NCBI GenBank assembly: GCA_002353295.1
Contig: DEJG01000006.1
Coordinates: 1 to 57,612 of the forward strand
Origin: Prevotella sp. UBA2754
Lineage (GTDB): Bacteria > Bacteroidota > Bacteroidia > Bacteroidales > Bacteroidaceae
Reading direction: 5' to 3'
DNA length: 57,612 nt
A program made the position numbers and the translations under genes. The notes beneath the pieces were generated by a model that ran no database searches, was not told the DNA's origin, and saw nothing but the letters and a program-made list of their open reading frames with translations. This document shows positions 15,612 through 22,041 of this stretch, in pieces (the first letter of the stretch is position 1; every line of letters starts with the position of its first letter).

Positions 15612-16549
15612 TGATGTTCGAAATTATAAATAGGTGTACTCAGATACCTCTCGCCGGTATCTGGCAGAATGACCACGATATTCTTTTTCTCGTTCTCTGG
15701 ACGTTTCGCAATCCGGATGGCGGCAGCGACGGCGGCGGCAGATGACACACCAGTCAACACACCATCCGTGCGGGCAAGTTGTCGTCCACGATCGTATGCC
15801 TCCTCATCCTTGATACGGATGATTTCGTCGTAGATGGTTGTGTTCAGTACCTTGGGGACGAAGCCTGCACCAATACCTTGTAACTTGTGAGGACCAGGCT
15901 TTCCCCCGCTCAGTACAGGAGAACTGTCGGGCTCCACGGCAATCACTTGAATATGAGGATTATACTTCTTCAACACCTCACCGACACCAGTGATGGTGCC
16001 ACCAGTACCAATGCCTGCTACCAGAATGTCAACCTTTCCGTCGGTGTCATGCCATATTTCCTCTGCTGTTGTCTTGCGATGGATTTCTGCGTTTGCTTTG
16101 TTCTCAAACTGTTGGGGGATAAAAGCATTGCCAATTTCTTGGGCTAACTCTTGTGCCTTACGGATAGCACCAGCCATTCCCTCATAGGCAGGAGTCAGAA
16201 CCAGTTCTGCGCCCAGTGCCTTGAGCAGTTTACGACGTTCCAACGACATGGCCTCCGGCATGGTGAGTATCAGGTGATAACCACGTATGGCACTTACCAA
16301 AGCAAGTCCGATACCCGTATTTCCACTGGTGGGCTCAATAATCGTAGTGTCTTTATTGATCAGTCCACGACGCTCCGCGTCATCGAGCATTGCGAAACCC
16401 ACACGATCCTTCACGCTTCGTGCAGGGTTAAATAACTCCAATTTCACGATGATACGAGCTTTCAGCCGTTCATTCTTCTCTGTACGGCTCAGTTCCAACA
16501 AAGGAGTGTTGCCGATCAAGTCAATTAAGTTGTGGGCGATGTTTGCCAT
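15608..16549 (-). CDS. cysK: cysteine synthase A (O-acetylserine sulfhydrylase)
   Basis: PLP-dependent enzyme of 313 residues making L-cysteine from O-acetylserine and a sulfur donor. The PLP lysine is in NPARSVKDRVG, the substrate loop is TSGNTGIG, and the phosphate cradle is GTGGTITGVG; all are intact. Length is typical of CysK. In an operon with a ThiS-like carrier, a MoeB-like enzyme and a JAMM protease it may accept sulfur from a thiocarboxylate, as CysM does from CysO in Mycobacterium, though sequence alone does not separate this from sulfide use. It is the first gene of the unit; its promoter and operator lie inside the 3' end of the upstream lyase gene, and the first 29 bp overlap that gene. 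Confidence 0.93.
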   Translation of the reverse strand: MANIAHNLIDLIGNTPLLELSRTEKNERLKARIIVKLELFNPARSVKDRVGFAMLDDAERRGLINKDTTIIEPTSGNTGIGLALVSAIRGYHLILTMPEAMSLERRKLLKALGAELVLTPAYEGMAGAIRKAQELAQEIGNAFIPQQFENKANAEIHRKTTAEEIWHDTDGKVDILVAGIGTGGTITGVGEVLKKYNPHIQVIAVEPDSSPVLSGGKPGPHKLQGIGAGFVPKVLNTTIYDEIIRIKDEEAYDRGRQLARTDGVLTGVSSAAAVAAAIRIAKRPENEKKNIVVILPDTGERYLSTPIYNFEHQ

Positions 16550-17816
16550 AATCTTGATGTTTTTTGTGTAAATTATCTGCCTGCAAAGGTAGTGGCTTTT
16601 GTCTTACAGTACAATCGCACTCTTGTGGCATTTCATATACCAAACGTTTGGTACATGCTACCTCTAACTGCTGTAAAGCCTTCAAGAGTATGCTGCGGGG
16701 CGTTCCAACATTCATCCGCATAAAGCCCTCGCCACCTGGACCGAACATCACACCATCGTTGAGGGCAAGGTGGGCACGATTGATGAATAGGTCGAGCAGC
16801 TGACTGTGAGACAACCCTAATTCACGGCAGTCGAGCCATACCAGGAAAGATGCCTCAGGGCGAAGTGGTCTTATCTTTGGCAGATGTTCCTTGCAATAGT
16901 TCTCGACGAAGAGGATGTTTTCTTCTACGTAATGCAGCATCTCCTTGCGCCATGACTCGCCTTGTTGATAGGCGGCGATGGTGGCAATAGGGGAGAAGAG
17001 GGGAGGGTCGTTCAGCTCATTCACCTCTAACCACGTGTAGAAACGACGACGGAGCGAGTCGTTGGGCACAATGGCATAACTGCTGACGATACCTGCGATA
17101 TTAAATGTCTTCGAGGGGGCGCCAAAGGTGATGCTGCATTGTGCTGCCTCGTTGCTGACGGTGGCGAAGGGTGTGTGGCGGTGGCCGAAGAGTGCCATGT
17201 CACAGTGTATCTCGTCAGACAGGACAAGGATGTTGTGCTCGTAGCAGAAATGAGCCAATTGTTGCAGGGTTTCTTTCTGCCAGCAGATGCCCGCAGGATT
17301 GTGCGGATTACTGAGTATCAGAATCTTGCAACGTTCATCCACTGCCTGCTCCAACTGTGCAAAGTCCATGTCGTAATTCCCGTCAGGCAGTCGCTTCAAC
17401 GGATTATACACCACCTTGCGCCCGTTGCCTTGTGGGGTTAATCGGAAGGGATGATAGACGGGTGGCTGGATAATCACCTTGTCGCCTTCCTTTGAGAAGA
17501 CGTTGATAGCCATTCCAATGCCTTTGACGATGCCAGGAATGTAGGTAAGCCACTCGCGACGTAAGTCCCATTGGTGGCGGTCGTGAACCCACTGGATGAT
17601 GGTGGTCCATAGTTCTTCTGGCACTACCGTATAGCCGAACAGTGAGTGGTTGAGGCGCTTACGTATAGCCTCCGTGATGAAAGGCGGTGTCTCAAAGTCC
17701 ATATCTGCCACCCAAAGCGGCAACAGGTCATCGCGCCCATACCGTTCCTGCAGTACGCCATGCTTCAGGTCGCCACTGCCTCGGCGGTCTATTATCTTAT
17801 CAAAACTATAAGTCAT
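16521..17816 (-). CDS. PatB/MalY-type C-S beta-lyase with C-terminal run-on
   Basis: Fold-type I PLP enzyme of 431 residues, similar to PatB and MalY, which cleave cystathionine or other cysteine S-conjugates to a thiol, pyruvate and ammonia. LILSNPHNPAG and the PLP lysine in FGAPSKTFNIAGI are intact, and FLVWLDCRELGL follows. Family members end near residue 390; here about 40 further residues are unlike the family and are encoded by the cysK promoter and operator. The frame stops only after the cysK start codon. This suggests a lost ancestral stop codon. The start overlaps the upstream PLP-enzyme gene by 11 nt. Its product would release sulfur for the pathways encoded downstream. Confidence 0.88.
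   Translation of the reverse strand: MTYSFDKIIDRRGSGDLKHGVLQERYGRDDLLPLWVADMDFETPPFITEAIRKRLNHSLFGYTVVPEELWTTIIQWVHDRHQWDLRREWLTYIPGIVKGIGMAINVFSKEGDKVIIQPPVYHPFRLTPQGNGRKVVYNPLKRLPDGNYDMDFAQLEQAVDERCKILILSNPHNPAGICWQKETLQQLAHFCYEHNILVLSDEIHCDMALFGHRHTPFATVSNEAAQCSITFGAPSKTFNIAGIVSSYAIVPNDSLRRRFYTWLEVNELNDPPLFSPIATIAAYQQGESWRKEMLHYVEENILFVENYCKEHLPKIRPLRPEASFLVWLDCRELGLSHSQLLDLFINRAHLALNDGVMFGPGGEGFMRMNVGTPRSILLKALQQLEVACTKRLVYEMPQECDCTVRQKPLPLQADNLHKKHQDYGKHRPQLN
16584..16615 (-). promoter_or_regulatory. promoter of the cysK-encapsulin operon
   Basis: On the minus strand: ATTGT at 16615-16611, 19 bp, TACCTTTG at 16591-16584. The -7 box is 34 nt before the cysK start. The promoter lies within the coding frame of the patB-like gene. 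Confidence 0.8.
16637..16654 (-). promoter_or_regulatory. operator copy B of the sulfur regulon
   Basis: GTACCAAACGTTTGGTAT on the minus strand; the inner 16 bases (16638-16653) are a perfect palindrome. It lies 45 bp upstream of the -7 box and is the best-conserved of the three sites. Confidence 0.78.
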
Positions 17817-18993
17817 CTCCTAATGCTTGTTGTATGTCCTCTAATAAATCATCTACAGCCTCCAGTCCTATGGAAAGGCGGATGGTGGTCTGTCGCACAT
17901 CCATCCGTTCCAACTGTTCCTGGGGGAAGAGTCCGAAGATGGTGCTGGCGGGATGGATAGCCAGTGTGCGGTTGTCGAAGAGATTGGTGGCACGGTGAAT
18001 CAGTTTCAGTCGGTTGAGGAAACGGAAACAGTGGTCCTTGCTCCTCAGGTCGATGGTGAGCATGGCACCAGCCGTCGCTCCAAACTGCCGTTGGGCAAGT
18101 TGGTGGAAAGGATTATCCTCGAGACCGATGTAATTGACCTGCTGAATCGTGCCCAGTTCACGCAACGATTTGGCTAACTGCAGGGCGTTGTCGGCTTGTC
18201 GCTGGTAGCGCACGTCAAGCGTTTCCAGTCCTAACGTCTGCAGATAGGCTGCCTGAGGTGTCATGTAGGCACCGAGATTAAACAGCAGTTCGTACTTGAT
18301 GTGCTGATTGATAGACGGAAACGTGCCGTAATCGATGACCAGCCCGCCCAACGATGTTCCTCCGCCAGAGAGGTATTTGGTGCTGGAAACTACCTCCACG
18401 TCAACTCCTAAATCCTTCAAATGTGTCTCCGTAAAGGGAATGACAGTTGAATCGACTATCAGCGGCACTCCATGCTGATGGGCAATATCAGCCAATGCGC
18501 TGAGGTCGGCCACTTCCAATTGTGGATTGGTGACTATCTCCAAGAAGATGCAACAGGTGTCGTCATCAACAGCATCTGCCACAGCCTGTAGGTTGGTCAG
18601 GTCTCGTAAACGGGGCTTCACACCAAAACGCAGCAGGGTGTTGGATACCAACGCCAGCGTGTTGCCGAAAAGATGTCGGGAAGTCACGATATTCTTCCCC
18701 TGTGCTGAAACGGCGAGCAGCGTATTACTGATAGCAGCCATACCTGAGTTGAAAGCCGTCACATGGGCTGCATCTGTCAACGAGCGTACCCGTTGCTCGA
18801 GATTCGTCACTGTGGGATTCTCCACACGGGCATAGTCTGGAGCCTTGATGCGATTGCAGAAGGCATCAGCCATTTCTTGAGCATCTTCAAACTCGAAAGC
18901 CACATTGTGGTAAATAGGTACTGCCAGCGAGCCGTAGGCATCGGGGCGTACGTAGGGGGTATTAATGGCAATAGTTTGTTTCTTCATAATCAT
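17806..18993 (-). CDS. trans-sulfuration PLP enzyme, MetY or cystathionine-lyase-like
   Basis: A 395-residue member of the Cys/Met metabolism PLP family. The N-terminal LAVPIYHNVAFEFEDAQEM, the FNSGMAAIS block, ASR-like TSRHLFGNTLALV, EIVTNPQLEVADL and the PLP lysine in SSTKYLSGGGTSLGG are present. The NPQLEVADLSALADIAHQHG wording is closest to O-acetylhomoserine sulfhydrylase (MetY), which makes homocysteine. Cystathionine gamma-synthase or lyase cannot be excluded by eye. An acetyl-type MetA at 34.8 kb would supply O-acetylhomoserine. The start directly follows the regulator's stop (TAA ATG ATT ATG; an alternative ATG is at 18987). It is followed by patB with overlap. Confidence 0.85.
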   Translation of the reverse strand: MIMKKQTIAINTPYVRPDAYGSLAVPIYHNVAFEFEDAQEMADAFCNRIKAPDYARVENPTVTNLEQRVRSLTDAAHVTAFNSGMAAISNTLLAVSAQGKNIVTSRHLFGNTLALVSNTLLRFGVKPRLRDLTNLQAVADAVDDDTCCIFLEIVTNPQLEVADLSALADIAHQHGVPLIVDSTVIPFTETHLKDLGVDVEVVSSTKYLSGGGTSLGGLVIDYGTFPSINQHIKYELLFNLGAYMTPQAAYLQTLGLETLDVRYQRQADNALQLAKSLRELGTIQQVNYIGLEDNPFHQLAQRQFGATAGAMLTIDLRSKDHCFRFLNRLKLIHRATNLFDNRTLAIHPASTIFGLFPQEQLERMDVRQTTIRLSIGLEAVDDLLEDIQQALGDDL

Positions 18994-19638
18994 TTAAATA
19001 TAAAATTCCGACGGGTCAACCAGTCCTGCACGAAAGGCGTATTTCACAGCTTCGTGGGCAGTGTTCACCTGTAGTTTCCTGAATATATTCTTTTTATGGG
19101 TATTAATGGTGTGGATGCTGGAATAGCGTTCGTAGGCTATTTCCTTGATGGTTTTGCCTTGTGCCACACCACGCAGAATCTCTATCTCCGTCTGCGTCAG
19201 CACCTTGTTGTGCTGTTCCTCGTCAGCCTGTTGGCATATCAAGACCTCAGCTGCCCGTTGGCAGAGGTAACGCTCGCCACGAATGGCAAAGTCGATGGCA
19301 TGACGGAATAGTTTGAATGGCGCGTCTTTGAAAACGATGCTCACATTGCGGACGGTATATACCAACTTGCGCATGACTTGCACGGTCAGGTCGTCGCTCA
19401 CCATCAACCACTGTGCATGCGGAAACCGTTCGATGATGATGAGCAACTGGTTCTCATCTACTATATCAAATAAGGTGTAGTCGAGTATCACGATGCTCTT
19501 CTCTTCCCGTGTCAGTTGGGCCACCAACTGCTCTTTGTCTGATGCCTGATGGATGGTGGCACTTTCGTGTTCGCGGATGAGTGTCTTCAGGGCAAATGCC
19601 GTGAGTTCCTGATTGTCTGCCAAAATAAAATTCACCAT
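18994..19638 (-). CDS. NarL/FixJ-type response regulator (LuxR HTH), probable sulfur-regulon activator
   Basis: A 214-residue transcription regulator. The receiver has an N-terminal acidic residue (ILADNQE), the phospho-acceptor in SIVILDYTLFD (about residue 53) and a Lys in IVFKDAP. The C-terminal LuxR helix-turn-helix runs LTQTEIEILRGVAQGKTIKE, then HTINTHKKNIFRKL with the recognition helix. No histidine kinase gene lies nearby, so it is an orphan. Operator copy C is upstream of its own promoter, and copies A and B precede the SusCD and cysK operons. NarL-family proteins bind 7-2-7 inverted repeats of this kind. I infer that it regulates itself and the other two units. Confidence 0.88.
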   Translation of the reverse strand: MVNFILADNQELTAFALKTLIREHESATIHQASDKEQLVAQLTREEKSIVILDYTLFDIVDENQLLIIIERFPHAQWLMVSDDLTVQVMRKLVYTVRNVSIVFKDAPFKLFRHAIDFAIRGERYLCQRAAEVLICQQADEEQHNKVLTQTEIEILRGVAQGKTIKEIAYERYSSIHTINTHKKNIFRKLQVNTAHEAVKYAFRAGLVDPSEFYI

Positions 19639-19666
19639 ACTATTGTCTCATTTAGTTTCATGAGTG

Positions 19667-19698
19667 CAAAGGTACGGTGAATTTGGTAGCCGTACAAT
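19667..19698 (-). promoter_or_regulatory. promoter of the regulator-lyase operon
   Basis: On the minus strand: ATTGT at 19698-19694, 19 bp, TACCTTTG at 19674-19667, 28 nt before the regulator's start codon. A nine-codon ORF (ATG at 19660) overlaps the start codon in another frame. Confidence 0.8.
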
Positions 19699-19719
19699 AC
19701 CGCTTTTTGGTTATTCCGA

Positions 19720-19737
19720 CTACCATACGTTTGGTAT
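19720..19737 (-). promoter_or_regulatory. operator copy C of the sulfur regulon
   Basis: ATACCAAACGTATGGTAG on the minus strand, 45 bp upstream of the -7 box, in the gap just after the tex stop. It makes autoregulation of the response regulator likely. Confidence 0.75.
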
Positions 19738-19743
19738 ATCTGC

Positions 19744-21912
19744 CTATTTGGTCATCCCCTTCATGCTGAGCGATATGCGGTGACGGCGCAGATCGACCTC
19801 GATGACACGGACACGGACGTGCTGGTGGAGGCGAACCACTTGCGTGGGGTCGCTCACGTATTTATCGGCTAATTGCGAGATATGCACCAAGCCGTCCTGA
19901 TGGACACCGATGTCAACGAAGGCTCCGAAGTTGGTGATGTTGGTCACGATGCCAGGCAACTCCATTCCCTCGTGCAAGTCTTCCATCGTCTGAACGGAAG
20001 CATCGAACTCAAACTCCTCAATCTGCTGACGAGGGTCGCGCCCGGGTTTCTCCAACTCTTTCATGATATCCGTCAGCGTGGGCAGTCCGATGGTGTCTGT
20101 CACGTAGTGACGGATGTCAATCTCGGAGCGTTTCTCCTTATTATTAATAAGGTCGTCAACACTGCAATGGTGGTCTTTCGCCATCAGCTCCACCACGCCA
20201 TAGCTCTCAGGATGCACCGCACTGTTGTCGAGTGGATTCTTAGCTCCGGGAATGCGGAGGAATCCTGCACATTGCTGGAAGGCAGCAGGCCCCAGTCGGG
20301 GCACTTTCTTCAGTTGGGAACGGCTGGTGAACGCTCCGTTCTCCTTGCGATATTCCACGATATTCTTCGCCAGCACGGGTCCGAGTCCGCTGACGTACAT
20401 CAGCAGATGTTGCGAGGCGGTGTTCAGATTGACGCCCACCTGATTGACACAACTCTCTACGGTCTGGTCGAGCGAGTGTTTGAGTTTCGTCTGGTCAACA
20501 TCATGCTGGTACTGCCCCACGCCAATGCTCTTGGGGTCAATCTTTACGAGTTCCGCCAAGGGGTCCATCAGTCGGCGACCTATCGAGACGGCACCACGCA
20601 CGGTGACGTCCTCGTCAGGAAACTCCTCGCGAGCCGTCGCTGAGGCAGAATAGACAGAGGCTCCGTCTTCGCTGACGACGAAGAGCCTCACCCCCGACCC
20701 CTCTCCAGTAGGCGAGGGGAGTGATTGAATACAATCCTCCACGAAACTCTTCGTCTCACGGCTGGCAGTGCCGTTGCCGATGGCGATCGCTTCGATGTGG
20801 TAGTCAGCTATCATCTGTTGCAGATGCACCGTAGCCTGTGCACGATGATTGATGGGAGGATGAGGGAAAATGGCCTCGTGATGCAGCAGATTGCCTTGAG
20901 CGTCCAAGCATACCACCTTACAGCCCGTACGGAAACCGGGGTCGATGCCCATCACGCGCTTTTGTCCTAATGGGGCGCCTAACAGCAATTGGCGCAGGTT
21001 CTCCGTAAACACCTTGATGGCTTCCTCGTCGGCACGTTCCTTGCTGAGATTGGAAAACTCCGTTTCAATAGAAGGGCAGAGCAGTCGCTTGTAGCCATCC
21101 TCCACGGCTTCGGCTACCAAACGCTGACAGGCACCGTTGCCACGCACATAATTGCGCTGCAACCGCTGTACGGCATCATCGTCGTCGATGGTGATACTCA
21201 CTCGCAGGATGCCTTCGCTTTCGCCTCGGCGCATCGCTAACAGACGGTGGGATGAGCAACGCTTCAGCGGTTCCTCCCAATCGAAATAGTCGGAATACTT
21301 GGCTGCCTCGTCCGTATCCTTCTTGGCTTTCACCACTTTTGAAACGATGAAAGCCTCACGGCGGAAAGCGGCCCGCACCTGATTGCGACTGCGCTCATCC
21401 TCGCTCACCTGTTCGGCTATGATATCCTGGGCGCCTTGGAGGGCTTGTTTTGCGTCGATGATATCGCCGCATACGAAACGCATCGCGGCCTGTTGGGGAG
21501 AGGGCTCGCGTTGCAGGAGCAGCAGTTGGGCAAGGGGCTCTAAGCCTTGTTCGCGTGCTATTTGGGCACGTGTGCGCCGTTTGGGTTTATAGGGCAGGTA
21601 GATGTCCTCCAGGACGGTTGACTCCCAACAGTCGTTGATACGCTTCTCGAGGTCGGCAGTCATTTTCCCCAGTTCGGTGATGGTCTTGACGACAGTGTCT
21701 TTGCGTTTGGCAATCTCCTGAAGTACTGCCAACCGATTGCTGATGGACGTAATCTGCACTTCGTCCAATCCTCCTGTGCGCTCCTTTCTGTAGCGCGAAA
21801 TGAAGGGGATGGTACAGCCCTCGTCCAGCAGCTTTAAAGTATTCTCGACAGCGTGGTCGGAAAGATGCAGTTCGTTGGCAATCAGTTGGGTAAATATCTT
21901 TAAATGTTCCAT
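19744..21912 (-). CDS. tex: Tex-family RNA-binding transcription accessory protein
   Basis: A 722-residue nucleic-acid-binding protein with the full Tex layout. It has the N-terminal helical domain (FISRYRKERTGGLDEVQI), a YqgF/RNase H-like domain (MGIDPGFRTGCKVVCLD), helix-hairpin-helix segments (VGVNLNTASQHLLMYVSGLG) and a C-terminal S1 domain (GMELPGIVTNITNFGAFVDI). Tex is broadly conserved and affects transcription and RNA stability. An insert of about 12 residues (near 397-410, LPSPTGEGSGVRL) is encoded by a palindromic repeat that also occurs between genes at 1372-1413. It interrupts the linker before VVSEDGASVYSAS but keeps the frame. The gene diverges from the ABC-F gene. Confidence 0.95.
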   Translation of the reverse strand: MEHLKIFTQLIANELHLSDHAVENTLKLLDEGCTIPFISRYRKERTGGLDEVQITSISNRLAVLQEIAKRKDTVVKTITELGKMTADLEKRINDCWESTVLEDIYLPYKPKRRTRAQIAREQGLEPLAQLLLLQREPSPQQAAMRFVCGDIIDAKQALQGAQDIIAEQVSEDERSRNQVRAAFRREAFIVSKVVKAKKDTDEAAKYSDYFDWEEPLKRCSSHRLLAMRRGESEGILRVSITIDDDDAVQRLQRNYVRGNGACQRLVAEAVEDGYKRLLCPSIETEFSNLSKERADEEAIKVFTENLRQLLLGAPLGQKRVMGIDPGFRTGCKVVCLDAQGNLLHHEAIFPHPPINHRAQATVHLQQMIADYHIEAIAIGNGTASRETKSFVEDCIQSLPSPTGEGSGVRLFVVSEDGASVYSASATAREEFPDEDVTVRGAVSIGRRLMDPLAELVKIDPKSIGVGQYQHDVDQTKLKHSLDQTVESCVNQVGVNLNTASQHLLMYVSGLGPVLAKNIVEYRKENGAFTSRSQLKKVPRLGPAAFQQCAGFLRIPGAKNPLDNSAVHPESYGVVELMAKDHHCSVDDLINNKEKRSEIDIRHYVTDTIGLPTLTDIMKELEKPGRDPRQQIEEFEFDASVQTMEDLHEGMELPGIVTNITNFGAFVDIGVHQDGLVHISQLADKYVSDPTQVVRLHQHVRVRVIEVDLRRHRISLSMKGMTK
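20682..20725. repeat. small palindromic repeat inside tex
   Basis: It begins AGAGCCTCACCCCCGA and carries a hairpin CCCCTCTCC / GGCGAGGGG, ending GTGAT. Block order and orientation match the intergenic copy at 1372-1413. It is translated on the minus strand as part of Tex. Confidence 0.65.
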
Positions 21913-21991
21913 ATCATGATGTTTATGGGTACAAAAGTAAGGAAAAAATGCGAGAATAGCATCATTTGGAAACTAATTAATATTAATTTAT

Positions 21992-22022
21992 TTTGCATTT
22001 CAGTGGATTTGTGCTACCTTTG
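21992..22022 (+). promoter_or_regulatory. promoter of the ABC-F gene
   Basis: TTTG at 21992-21995, a 19-bp spacer and TACCTTTG at 22015-22022. It ends 19 nt before the ATG at 22042. Confidence 0.75.
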
Positions 22023-22041
22023 CATGCTCAAAATAAGACTT

